Source: Heterobasidion occidentale (taxonomy: Eukaryota; Basidiomycota; Agaricomycetes; Russulales; Bondarzewiaceae). Taken from it: a DNA stretch of 24,780 nt. The notes beneath the pieces were generated by a model. The model made no database searches. It worked only from the letters and a program-made list of their open reading frames with translations, and had not been told where the DNA came from. Of the stretch, positions 9,585 through 18,547 are shown piece by piece. Every line of letters begins with the position of its first letter. Position 1 is the stretch's first letter. The position numbers and the translations under genes are program-made. The stretch covers positions 1 to 24,780 of the forward strand of contig JBCAQO010000117.1 in the NCBI GenBank assembly GCA_039111635.1, in the 5' to 3' direction.

Positions 9585-9891
9585 TTACAGCTGTTTGCGG
9601 TACATAGGGCGCGGCGCGTTTTCTCGGGATTTTGTCGATTTTTGTACCGTAGCACAGAACAGCCGTAGCTCTCTAAATACTGACTCAATGATGATGAATC
9701 TTAGTTTGTTGGCCTTGCATTGAGTATCCACAGGGCATGAACTCAGTCTCGGTGTGATTTGGTCTATTTTTGAGGTTGGCGGAAAATGCACCCTGTCGGA
9801 CACTGTGCGCACCGTTGAAGCCTCGTTTTGAGCGGTAGAGGTCCAAAATTGATATATGTTGGTCTTGAAAGGTATCCCGAGGGCACCAGGT
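9585..9891 (+). repeat. Left arm of inverted repeat
   Basis: The left arm runs from TTACAGCTG to GGGCACCAGGT. It contains two runs of five T (near 9638 and 9768) where the partner arm has four. Confidence 0.9.
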
Positions 9892-10037
9892 CATGATGAC
9901 AAAGGGAAAAGGGATTGCAGTCGAGGGATGGTGGTGGTGAGGCAAAGATCCTGATGACGTCACACCGCCAACTAGGTTGTGACACTTGCAAATTTTAGAC
10001 AAAGCAGCGGTGTCCTTCAAAACATAGAGAAAAATTC

Positions 10038-10342
10038 ACCTGGTGCCCTCGGGATACCTTTCAAGACCAACATATATCAATTTTGGACCTCTACCGCTCA
10101 AAACGAGGCTTCAACGGTGCGCACAGTGTCCGACAGGGTGCATTTTCCGCCAACCTCAAAATAGACCAAATCACACCGAGACTGAGTTCATGCCCTGTGG
10201 ATACTCAATGCAAGGCCAACAAACTAAGATTCATCATCATTGAGTCAGTATTTAGAGAGCTACGGCTGTTCTGTGCTACGGTACAAAATCGACAAAATCC
10301 CGAGAAAACGCGTCGCGCCCTATGTACCGCAAACAGCTGTAA
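10038..10342 (-). repeat. Right arm of inverted repeat
   Basis: This is the reverse complement of 9585-9891, starting ACCTGGTGCCC and ending CAGCTGTAA. It ends 8 bp before the next inverted-repeat-bounded segment. Confidence 0.9.
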
Positions 10343-10350
10343 GTATGGTT

Positions 10351-11082
10351 CGCATCAGCAAACTGGAAAATGTCTATACCAACCTGGACAGATGCTCCTA
10401 GGCCCCTAGATGCCTCTAGCAAGTCCCCGATTAGACAGACACACCGGTGTCTGGACAGATATGTCCAGATGCACCATATATGGAAATGATTAGATAATTG
10501 TCATCAATAGGACGACTGCAAAAATCAATCTGCACTGTGCAGGAATTGAACCCAGAACCTCTTGAATCATTCACCGGCTGTAAGCAATGTCAAGACCACA
10601 ATTATCCACTCCACTATATGACTATGATATTCTACATCAACACCCGGCTTATAACAAGCTTTTTGAGACTTGAAAGAATTTTGGGATGCCTGAACTCAGT
10701 GAGGTGTCATCTATTTTCACATTTTTAGCATCCATTCATGGAAGAATGATGGCATATGATACATCATTTGAGAGCTATGATACAGGGAAGCATCTCAATA
10801 TCACTAGCAAGCTGATATTCAACAGATAGCACTAATGACAGTCTGGTACATTACTGGGAATTTTTTTTCTCAGCTCTTGTATTGAAAACTTTAAAGCAGC
10901 ACTGACATTACAAACACTGCCTTTCAAAAATGTCCTCCTAGTCAGCTTATTGATAGAGCACCTTATCTGTCTAGATCTGGGCATACACAGACATCTAGCC
11001 AGATGTCCCCAGATGACCTAAGCATCTGGGAGCATCTGGGGCTCTGGGACTGGCTGGGACTGGTTACAGGTTTGCTGATGCG
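10351..11082. mobile_element. Candidate non-autonomous DNA transposon with 13-bp terminal inverted repeats
   Basis: CGCATCAGCAAAC at 10351-10363 is inverted as GTTTGCTGATGCG at 11070-11082. Just inside both ends there are several CAGATG/CATCTG words (for example 10390-10480 and 10970-11040), the kind of subterminal repeats transposases often bind. The interior is A/T-rich compared with the host genes and shows no convincing protein. No target-site duplication was found, so the boundaries and the class (hAT-like MITE is one guess) are uncertain. Confidence 0.45.
10542..10616 (-). ncRNA. tRNA-like pol III promoter pair (SINE remnant candidate)
   Basis: On the minus strand, TAGTGGAGTGG (10616-10606) matches the A box and GGTTCAATTCC (10552-10542) matches the B box. 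A T-arm-like stem, CTGGG with CCTGC, brackets the TTCAATT loop. The boxes are about 20 bases further apart than in a normal tRNA and the acceptor ends do not pair, so this is not a working tRNA. A tRNA-derived SINE is possible; chance is not excluded. Confidence 0.3.
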
Positions 11083-11241
11083 CGCTGTGGCAGTCTGGGT
11101 AAAAGGGAAACTAAACGGATACTAATAGCTAAGATGTGCGACGCCAGCGTGGGAAGGATGACTCGGACCGTTTGTGAGTCTCTTGTCGCTCGACTTCCAA
11201 TCCGTGCTCGTCATCCATGGTGATCTCCAACAGTTCTCCAA

Positions 11242-11246
11242 CACAG
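11242..11246. repeat. Target-site duplication of copia element A (left)
   Basis: CACAG lies directly beside the TG end of the left LTR and is repeated at 23961-23965 directly after the CA end of the right LTR. This proves that the two distant LTRs belong to one insertion. Confidence 0.9.
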
Positions 11247-11547
11247 TGTAGAAATCTAGAGTAGAACTGACTCAGCCTCGCACGAGTAACGCGAAGGTCT
11301 ATATATTCACCTAGAGTAGAACTGACTACAATAGGGTAAGCAATAGATATGGAAAGGTAAACTATATGGGGCTCACCTCAGCCTCGCACGAGTAACACGA
11401 AGGTCTGAGGAAGCCCGGACATGAGACCGCAAGTATATAACAGAAGATAGCAGTTCCGGTACCGAAAGAATAACAAATGTAAGGTACGATACTTCCGTAA
11501 ACCCCGAAACTGCTCTGTAGTGCTCCGAGCGAGTTGCACCTTCAACA
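11247..11547 (-). repeat. 3' LTR of copia A
   Basis: The LTR is 301 bp, bounded by TGT and ACA. It differs from the 5' LTR by two substitutions and five small length changes. A TATATA stretch lies near 11433-11440. Two motifs are each present twice in alternating order: CTAGAGTAGAACTGACT and a 28-bp block containing CTCGCACGAGTAAC. Confidence 0.95.
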
Positions 11548-11556
11548 CTCCCCCTC
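11548..11556 (-). promoter_or_regulatory. Polypurine tract of copia A
   Basis: On the minus strand GAGGGGGAG sits immediately before the 3' LTR, where a polypurine tract primes plus-strand DNA synthesis. The pol stop codon (11557-11555) overlaps it. Confidence 0.8.
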
Positions 11557-12002
11557 AAGCCGCACGGAGACCAAGCTCGACCGCAAAGTGCTTGACCTTG
11601 GCCGATGGCAGGGCCTTGGTTAACACGTCGGCTACCATGTCATCCGTCGGGCAATAAACCAACCTCAACTTCCCTTCCTCGATAACCCAACGAATGAAGT
11701 GATACCTCACATCAATGTGCTTCAAGCGCGCATGGTACTGGTGATCCTGGGTAAGAGCAATGGCGGACTGATTGTCGGAGAAAAGGACTGTCGCTTCGGG
11801 AATGGGCTCGAGAACCTCTTTGATGAGAGATCGAAGCCAGAGAGCCTCCTTTGTAGCGTGCGTAGCGGCTACGTACTCACTCTCGGTTGTCGAGAGAGAG
11901 ACAATCTCCTGTCGCTTTGAACTCCATGAGACAGCACCTCCATCAATGATGAACGCGTAGCCCGAAACGGCGCGTCGGTCCTCCGCCATACTCCCATCCA
12001 CC
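11555..12002 (-). pseudogene. Copia A pol, RNase H C-terminal part
   Basis: This is the last part of the copia A polyprotein, the RNase H domain that degrades the RNA strand during reverse transcription. It reads AEDRRAVSGYAF, DGGAVSWSSKRQEI, STTESEYVAATHATKEALWL, SDNQSAIAL and HIDVRYHFIR, then MVADVLTKAL near the end, and stops inside the polypurine tract. The frame is cut at 12003 by the inverted-repeat element. On the other side of that element (from 13974) the protein continues with GYGDADHS, and the two halves join in frame when the insertion is left out. Confidence 0.9.
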
Positions 12003-12010
12003 GCACATTG

Positions 12011-12125
12011 CCCCCAATTATCCCCAGGGGATATTCGGGGTATATTAGCAATATTTCTTGAATATACCCGGAATATACCAGGGAGGGAATATCCCCCAAA
12101 TATCCCCCAGTCATTCCCAACTGGG
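12011..12125. repeat. Subterminal ATATCCCC-type repeats, left end
   Basis: A run of related 9 to 12 bp words occurs in direct and inverted orientation: GGGGATATTC, GGGTATATT, GAATATACC, GAATATCCCCC, AATATCCCCC. Similar words fill the opposite end of the element. Arrays of this kind often serve as transposase binding sites. Confidence 0.6.
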
Positions 12126-12271
12126 AGATGACTCATCCACTTCGACGGACACCTGACCCGTGCGCGTTGCCAGATCCGGACGCGTCGAAATTTCTTCAAG
12201 TCGTCCTTCTTCCCTCGACACCCCATTGCATATATCTCCACAGCCCTCAATAAACACCTGTTTTTTTACAC

Positions 12272-12720
12272 ATGTCCTTGAGAACCAAGAATCCTGACCC
12301 TCTTTTCGAAGAATGCCCTTGTGAACGATGCCTTGCGCAAACACCGCCTCTCCGCCAGCACTGCCGCACCATTCATCGACACCTCCAACGTCAACACACG
12401 GATATGCTGACCGCAGCGCTTTTAGCGGCAAGAAAGAGAAAGGGTCCGGCGAAGCGAGTACAAGAGAAACCATTCAATACCAGACAGCAGGGCGCGATGG
12501 ATGGGCTAGATGAAGAGTGCCAACTCCGAAGTAGCACACCAATGAACCTTGGTGAGTTTTATTCCCTCCAAAAAATTCTTTTGAATGCTCCAGTACTATT
12601 GCTGATGTTTAAATTCTTATTTTACAAGATGACGCAGAACAGGTCAGCATATATGCGTCCGACGCTTCGTCGGACGCGAGTGCAATGCATCCGCTACTGC
12701 AGTGCCTTGAACAATCCTGA
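12272..12720 (+). CDS. Small Cys/His-rich protein inside the inverted-repeat element
   Basis: Exons 12272-12551 and 12629-12720 encode 123 residues. The intron is convincing (GTGAGT donor, CTGAT branch-like site, TTTTACAAG acceptor) and joins in frame. The N-terminus has ECPCERCLAQ followed by RTIHRHLQRQH, a Cys/His cluster that might be a zinc finger of the kind found at the start of some fungal Tnp2/Plavaka-type transposases. The rest is a basic segment (ARKRKGPAKR) and an acidic tail ending CLEQS. I do not recognise a family with confidence. It may be the remnant of a transposase N-terminus or an accessory protein of the element. Confidence 0.4.
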
Positions 12721-13020
12721 CGTCGGCTGTGCACTCTCGCGCATGCTGTGAGATCCAGGTTCGACGGTTGGTGCAGGAATGTGTCTGTGCGTGGGCGCGC
12801 TTTGATGGGATCGACGGAGGTCGGTTGGCTGTGAATGCATGGATGCGAGTGCAGTCGTCAACGCGTGAGCGGCGAGAACAGACTGAAGGGTGGGTGCAGG
12901 TGGGGTGCGTTTAAGACTCGGAGGGATCGGTGTTGGCACTGGCGGTGTCGGCACTGGCGCGCCGGGTTCGCGGGGCGGTTTCAGAATCAGCCTCGGCGGC
13001 CGTCGCGTTAGAGTCGGTGC

Positions 13021-13143
13021 GGCAACAGCAGCAGCAACATCGAGCGGTGTTGCCGCAGCAGCAGCAGCAGCAACCTCACGGGACGGTGCTGCCGCAACAG
13101 CAGCAGCAACCTCACGGAACGGTCCTGCTGCAACAGCAGCAAG
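13021..13143. repeat. CAG-rich minisatellite
   Basis: About three to four units of 36-42 bp each combine a (CAG/CAA)n block with a CTCACGGNACGGTNCTGCTG-like block. The plus strand would read poly-Gln, the minus strand Ala- or Leu-rich segments. Neither surrounding frame has other support for being coding. Confidence 0.7.
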
Positions 13144-13784
13144 AGCATTCTCCTGAGCTGATTGCGCTGTCGAGGGCATGCACGCAAGTATTGCAGTCTG
13201 TGAGTGCGTTGTTCCATCTCGTTAACCGTTGCTCAACACTGACCTTTTTACGAGGCGCAGGTTTCCCGTTCATCGAGGTGTCGCACTTGTGCGTCCCTAC
13301 TGCCTGCGAACTCGTGGGGTGCTCGACACGACGCTTCTTTGGGTCGTCTCGACGCGGCGACGGTGGAACTCTCTCCATGGTACGGAGAGATGGTGGATAA
13401 TTACCTGATGGGGCGATGTCGGAGGGTTCCCTGACCCCACTGGTACGTGCTTCCGTTTCTCACCAGGTTGTGGCCCTCGGTACTGATCGAGGGTACCTTG
13501 CAGTGTGTATGGCGAGGTATGGGGTGAGGACGAGTAAGCGGGGTGTGGCAATGTTGTCCCTTTTTTGCAGCACGGCCGCGACGTGGATTCTTGACCACGA
13601 GGTCATGAACCTTCCAGCAGGGATTCGCCCGATTTTTCTTCCGAGTTATGTTTTGTGGATCCCTCGCCTGTAGATCTTCGTGTAGCCTCGAATGGCTTAA
13701 TTGTATTTGATTAATGATTAAATATATGTTTTATTTATCTATCTGGCGCTTTTAGAAGCCGTAATTAAATGTTCTGGAGCTGCA
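13144..13784. other. Interior of the inverted-repeat element, no clear gene
   Basis: Several short overlapping frames exist on both strands, including a minus-strand basic segment reading DDPKKRRVEHPTSSQAVG near 13330. None has a recognisable domain or a supported splice structure. The part from about 13680 onward is A/T-rich and leads into the right subterminal repeats. Confidence 0.5.
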
Positions 13785-13970
13785 ATATTCCTGGAATATA
13801 CTGTGGATATACCGAGCCTCGAATATCCCCCAGGGATATTCAAGGTATGTTGTGACTATTAGTTAGATAAAACTCTAATAAACCGATGGGGGGTCTGGGA
13901 ATATTCACAGTATATACCGGATATATTACTTATATAACCCGAATATGCTCGGGGGATATTGGGGGCAATG
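13785..13970. repeat. Subterminal ATATCCCC-type repeats, right end
   Basis: Words such as GGAATATAC, GGATATACC, GAATATCCCCC, GGGATATTC and GGAATATTC mirror those at the left end, and the last part leads into the terminal GGGGGATATTGGGGGCAATG. Confidence 0.6.
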
Positions 13971-13973
13971 TGC

Positions 13974-16823
13974 TGTGATCAGCATCACCATACCCGACCA
14001 ACTTCTTTTCAACATCACCGTACATCAGCCAGAGATCGCACGTGCCCTTCAAGTACTGGAACACACGTTTGACCGCCTGCCAGTGCGTTCGCCCAGGGGC
14101 AGCGGAGAAACGCGAGAGGGTTTGCACAGCAAATGCTATGTCCGGCCGCGTACCGAGTGCAGCATACATGAGTGCGCCAACTGCCTCGCGGTATGGCACA
14201 TCTCGCATTGCCGCAATCTGGTCGGTACTGCGCGGGGACTGCTCGCTGGTCAGGCGTGACTGAGTATCCATGGGGACAGCAAGTGGCTTGAGGTACTCAA
14301 AACCAAAACGGCGGATGATCGCGTCAATATATGCCCGTTGCGAGAGACCTAGAGTGCGCGCAACACGATTACGTGTGATCTCGATGCCTAAGAGCCAGTG
14401 GAGTTCCCCGAGATCAGTGACTTCAACATGTTCTCGAAGCTGGGCCTTGAAAGCAATGATGATGGTAAGTGTCGAGGCTGCTATCGTGCAGTCATCAACA
14501 TGAACCACAACAATAAGTACACCTGCGGAGTCGCGTCGGTAAAAAACTGCCTGGTCAACCTGTGCCTGTGAGAGCCCCATCGAGTCTACGAAGATCTGTA
14601 CCAGCTTCTGGTACCATCGTCGACCAGACTGTTTTAGACCATACAAGGTACGCTGTAGACGTAGGACGCGGCCGTTGAGATCGGGAGGGGCATAACCAGG
14701 CGGTGGTCGCATGAAGATAACCTCGTCGGAAGTGAGGTCACCATTCAGGTACGCGCCCTTGATGTCGACCTGGTGAAGTTCGAGATCGAGACGGTTAGCA
14801 AGCGCAAGTACAGTGCGAACAGACGCGAGCTTTGCAACGGGGGCATAGGTGTCAAAATAATCGACGCCTGGGACTTGGCTAAAGCCTTGCGCGACGAGTC
14901 TTGCTTTGTACCGCACAACGTTCCCGGCGGCATCCTTCTTGGCTTTGAAGACCCACTTCGACCCTACGACGTTTGCATCGTCCGGTGCCCTCTCCAATCT
15001 CCAGGTACCGGCCTTCCTCAAAGTCTCCAGCTCCTCTTCGATCGCCGCCTCCCACAAATGCCAGTCCGGCCTCCTGCGCGCCTCTGCAACCGTCCTCGGT
15101 TCCAACGCCTCCATGTCCGCCGTCACCGCCGCTAGCGCGTACTCCGTCTCCCACTCCTCTTCGGCCTCGTCGAGCGCCCCGCCCTCTGCAAACTCCGCAA
15201 GCTCCTCCTCAACTCGGTCTCGGTGCGGCGGCGCTTGCAGGCCGCGCGTGAAGAGGCCGTCAGACGGCCACGCGGACGTGCGGCCGACTCCGCTACTGAG
15301 CTCGCGGACGTAGCGGCTCGGTTTGCGCTCGCGTCGTGGCCGTCCGGCGTCGGGCTCGTGTAGGTGCCCGGCTGCGTCGTCGTCGTGAGTGGGTGCGCCA
15401 TGGGTAGGGACGGTCGTGGCGCCGTCGTTGGGCGATGGGGGTGACGCGGGGACGTTAGGGTGGGCGGTCGTAGTCGTGGTTGAGGAAGACGCCGCGCTCT
15501 GCGCGTCCGTTCTGGGAACGCCGGGGTTTGCCGGGTCGTCCCGCGGTTCAACGCCAGGAGTCGACGGGCGCTCGTCTGCGCTTCCCTCGTCAAACTCAAC
15601 CGCCACCTCCTCCCCTCGAGCCCCGGTGACGACGAGTCGAAGAACAGGTTCCGTTCCACGGTTACCTGCCCTGTCTTTGGCCAATACACCCGGAAACCCT
15701 CTGATTGTTCATCAACACCCATCCACCTGCCCTCCTCAACTCTACCACTCAACTTGGATGTGGGCTTAGCCTTGGACTTGACCCACACCTTCTTGCCCCA
15801 CTCTAGCACACCCCGAAGGCTCGGCTTCTTCCCCGTAGCCATCTCGTATGGCGTGGCACCGTCGGGCAGCGCGCTCGTTGGTGTCCGATTTTTCAACCAG
15901 ACCACGTGACGAGCTGCCTCACCCATAGGAAGCGGGGAAGGCCGCTTGCGTGCAGCAGTGCGCGTACACGCTCGGCAATCGTACGGTTGAGACGTTCCGC
16001 AACACCGTTGTGTTCGGGCGTGTCGTGGACCGTCAACCGCTGTGTCATGCCGTGATCTTCGAGGAATGCAACAAACTCCTTCCCGGTGTACTCGCCACCT
16101 CGGTCGGAGTGCAGGATCTTGACTGTCACGTTGTGCTGGGTCTTGTACCACGCGGTGAGCTTCTGGTAAGTGCTGAATGTCTCGTCCTTCTTGCGCAGAA
16201 AGTAAATATGCGAAAGACGGCTGTGGTCGTCTGTGTAGGTGACCCAGTATCGGCGGCCATGCCTTGTTGCGACGGGGGCGGGACCCAGAGATCCGAGTGC
16301 ACCTCGTCACCAAGTGCTTTCGCACGTTCCCCATCGCGTCGCTTTGGGACCGGCTTGCGCGTAGCCTTGGCATACACGCACGCCTCGCAGAATGAGGGTG
16401 TGGTGTCTGAGGTGTCGAGCCGGACTCCAGTCACGAAACCACGTTCAACCATCCGACGCGCAACATTTGGAGAGATGTGGCCGAGACGGGCATGAAGCTG
16501 ATCAATGGTGAGCTTCTCGACTGCTGCATTTGCCTCCTCATAAGCTGACCCCTGCATAACTGCATAGATACCACGTTGCGAGCATGGCACCTCCCCGACC
16601 TTTCTGCCTGACGGTGTGCGGATTGTGCATACGCCGTTCACAAAGGTGGTCGAGAAACCAAGCTCATCGAGGCGTCCAACCGACACAAGAGTGTAGCCCA
16701 CCTCGGGAGCATAGAGCACCTCGGTAAGTCTTAGCTGAGAAGCTTCGACACCGTTCGGAATGTCAATGACTAATTCCCCTTTCCCAACAGCTTGGAAACT
16801 TGTCTTTGCTGCGGACTGGAAAG
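13974..16823 (-). pseudogene. Copia A pol: protease remnant, integrase, reverse transcriptase
   Basis: This is the body of the copia A polyprotein, read from high to low coordinates through at least four frames. From 16823 to about 16260: the segment after the protease, then the pre-integrase zinc motif region with HARLGHIS and FCEACVYAKA. To about 15925: the integrase core with ILHSDRGGEYTGKEF and HNGVAERLNRTIAERVRALL. To about 15625: WLKNRTPTSALPDGATPYE and the integrase C-terminus. From about 15640 to 13974 an unbroken frame holds the reverse transcriptase: VGSKWVFKAKKD, YKARLVAQGFSQVPGVDY, YGLKQSGRRWYQKL, VVHVDDCTIAA (the catalytic Asp pair) and LGIEITRN, then QYLKGTCDLWL and the start of RNase H. 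The frameshifts around 16260, 15920 and 15640 make it non-functional as read. The active-site DSG of the protease is missing at the left-hand junction. Confidence 0.9.
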
Positions 16824-17656
16824 TGTTAGGACCGCGTCCTAACACGTGCTTCGCACGTGAGTGGATGGGCTGGTCAAGTGCTTCGGACTTGTTGCAGACT
16901 TGGACCGCTTTCTATGACTCGTTACCATTTACATGCTAACGCATGAACGCTGACCTTTGGTTCCTGATTCTTGATGTGGACAGACATTGGTTCCTGACCC
17001 CCGTTCCTGGTTCTTGATCGATCGAAGATGTGGATGGACATTAGTGATTGGATTACTATATTTGGTTATATGGCAGGTCGATGAGGTATTCTAGCTTACG
17101 GATCTCGATCGTTGACTTCGGTACCTGAGAAGCGCACGGACCAGATCGCGATCCTGCCCTAGACACTTCTGTACGTAAATAGCCGAGATGAGCTTCTAAG
17201 AAGCTCAGCTCGTTCACCTGTAATACACTCGATCTCTGCACTGCACCCGGCGTCTGGCTACCTTCTTAGCCCACGCTTCGTGATCTCTGTCAGATCTGAG
17301 AAACTCTTTGCACGGTCTGACGAAGCACTGGACTCGTCTCCCTTCCCTCCCCTCCCTCTACTCATCCGCTTCTATACCGGGTTAGCTGCCTACCGCGTTC
17401 TCAGTTGGACACCCCTCGTGTCATCTGTTGGACAGGAGAAGATCATCCGGTTCCTCCTCATCATCGAGAAGACCTCGAAGATCACCTTCTCAATCTCTTC
17501 GAGAGTAAAGCCGACAGCGACCCCGAGTTCCTCGAAAGAGCCCAAAGACGATCCATCGTCTTCATCCATTGGAGTCTACGACTATACGAACCAGTGGAGG
17601 TTTAGCCTAGGGACCCCTTCGTGCATCGGTGCACGTGATAGGTCTCCGACCTAACA
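16824..17656. mobile_element. LTR-like insertion (833 bp) between gag and protease of copia A
   Basis: The segment begins TGTTAGG and ends CCTAACA. It sits exactly where copia A gag (ending PKPKKTDG) should lead into the protease. Each end contains compact palindromes: GTGTTAGGAC and its inverse around CGC at 16823-16845, CACGTGC and its inverse around TTC just inside, and at the other end TAGGTC/GACCTA around TCC. The middle contains a further palindrome, GAGCTTCTAAGAAGCTC. TG...CA ends and the size suggest a solo LTR of another retrotransposon. No target duplication was found, and about 100 codons of copia A are missing at the site, so insertion with a deletion is likely. Confidence 0.5.
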
Positions 17657-18488
17657 CCGTCAGTCTTCTTCGGCTTAGGACACTTGTCCCGAACGTGACC
17701 CTTCTCGCCGCAGTTCCAGCACGCGCCCCGAAATGGTCGCTTGCTCTTTCCTCCTCCACTGCCTCCCGTCGCTAACAAGGCAACGTCGTTTGCATTCGAG
17801 TTGCTGTTACTGCCACCAGTGTTTGCCCCTCGTTCGCGCGTGAGACGCTCATACTCCTCGACCACAAGGTCCATCAGGACTTGAATATCAAATTTCTTCT
17901 CTGCCGAGGATCCTCCGATAAGACGAGCAGATGCAAGGAGACCGCTCGCATATTGGCTAAGTTTTGTCGGGAGTGACCGGATCACAGTCGACTGATAGTC
18001 CTGATCGGAAATCTCGACACCGCATGTCGCAAGCTCCTCCTTCTTCGCAGCTAGATCTTTGAAGAAGGTGTCGACATCGCCAGAACGAGGCACGCGCAGG
18101 TCGAGGAACTCCTTGCGAAGTGCGGTCTGAGCAAATGCACTCTTCGTAGTGTAGTCGGTGACAATGGAGGCCCAGCGTGCGGCTACTGTAGCAATCTTGT
18201 TGGTGCGAATAACAGTTGAGTCAGGAGTCGTTGTGAGAGAAGATACTTGGCAGATGCTTCGTCATCGTCCCAAGTCTGAATCGTGGCGAGTTGCTTCTCG
18301 GATAAGGCTGCACCCGCAGCAACTGTGAATGAGGGGCGGGGAGCGGTGCCGTCAAAATGGCCCCACTTCTTCTTTGCGGCGATAGCATCCTTGAAGCGAA
18401 TTGAGAAGATGACCCAGTTGGTTCCTTCGGGTCCAGCTTGGGCACATTTGATGGGAGGGTGTCGGGTAGAGACGGGAACAGCAGACAT
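17657..18488 (-). pseudogene. Copia A gag
   Basis: This is the nucleocapsid/capsid gene of copia A. The start codon at 18488-18486 is followed by MSAVPVSTRHPPIK and TNWVIFSIRFKDAIAAKKKW, a typical copia gag N-terminus. Near 18225 one base appears to be missing, moving the frame; the downstream frame continues with RVPRSGDVDTFFKDLAAKKE and VIRSLPTKLSQYASG. A zinc knuckle CWNCGEKGHVRDKC (CX2CX4HX4C) near 17690 binds nucleic acid. The frame then runs into the LTR-like insertion at 17656. The frameshift and the lost junction to protease make it a pseudogene. Confidence 0.9.
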
Positions 18489-18542
18489 GGTATCGAGGCT
18501 TGTTACGAAAGGTTATGAGTAGAGAGTGGCTTAGCAGATTAA
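18489..18542 (-). other. Copia A 5' leader, cut off from its LTR
   Basis: This short stretch lies upstream of the copia A gag start. Before copia B inserted, it followed the primer binding site now at 23652-23663. No other feature is visible. Confidence 0.7.
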
Positions 18543-18547
18543 GGCAG
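18543..18547. repeat. Target-site duplication of copia B (left)
   Basis: GGCAG lies beside the TG end of the B 3' LTR and recurs at 23648-23652 directly after the CA end of the B 5' LTR. Confidence 0.9.

Larger units (their letters stand above)
9585..10342. repeat. Large inverted repeat (hairpin or foldback element)
   Basis: Two arms of 307 and 305 bp (9585-9891 and 10038-10342) are reverse complements, separated by a 146-bp spacer. By eye they differ by one substitution and two single-T length changes. The outer ends read CAGCTGTTTGCGG inward, flanked by TA on both sides, which would fit a 2-bp target duplication. No open frame in the spacer looks coding. It could be a foldback or MITE-type transposon or a recent inverted duplication. 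A transcript across it would form a near-perfect 300-bp hairpin. Confidence 0.9.
12003..13973. mobile_element. Inverted-repeat DNA element inserted in RNase H of copia A
   Basis: The ends read GCACATTGCCCCCAAT and, inverted, ATTGGGGGCAATGTGC. The element is about 1.97 kb and splits the copia A RNase H reading frame. Both subterminal regions (12011-12125 and 13785-13970) are filled with variants of GAATATCCCCC/GGGGATATTC, in both orientations. The pre-insertion copia sequence restores in frame with no bases left over, so no clear target duplication is visible; GC/GC at the edges is ambiguous. The interior holds a small spliced gene candidate and a CAG-rich minisatellite, but no full transposase. 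This suggests a non-autonomous or decayed DNA transposon of unknown family. Confidence 0.75.

Noticed and set aside
9685..10409. Mirror-image open frames in both arms of the inverted repeat
   Set aside because: They are consequences of the duplicated sequence; no domain, and the frames do not continue into the spacer.
10542..10616. A functional tRNA gene on the minus strand
   Set aside because: The acceptor ends do not pair and the box spacing is too large; kept only as a SINE-like candidate.
11247..11547. Two separate solo LTRs instead of one element A
   Set aside because: The shared CACAG duplication, the polypurine tract, the A-type gag and pol between them and the leader remnants tie both LTRs to one insertion.
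12930..13400. Poly-glutamine protein inside the inverted-repeat element
   Set aside because: The Gln runs come from a CAG minisatellite; flanking residues show no domain or splice support.
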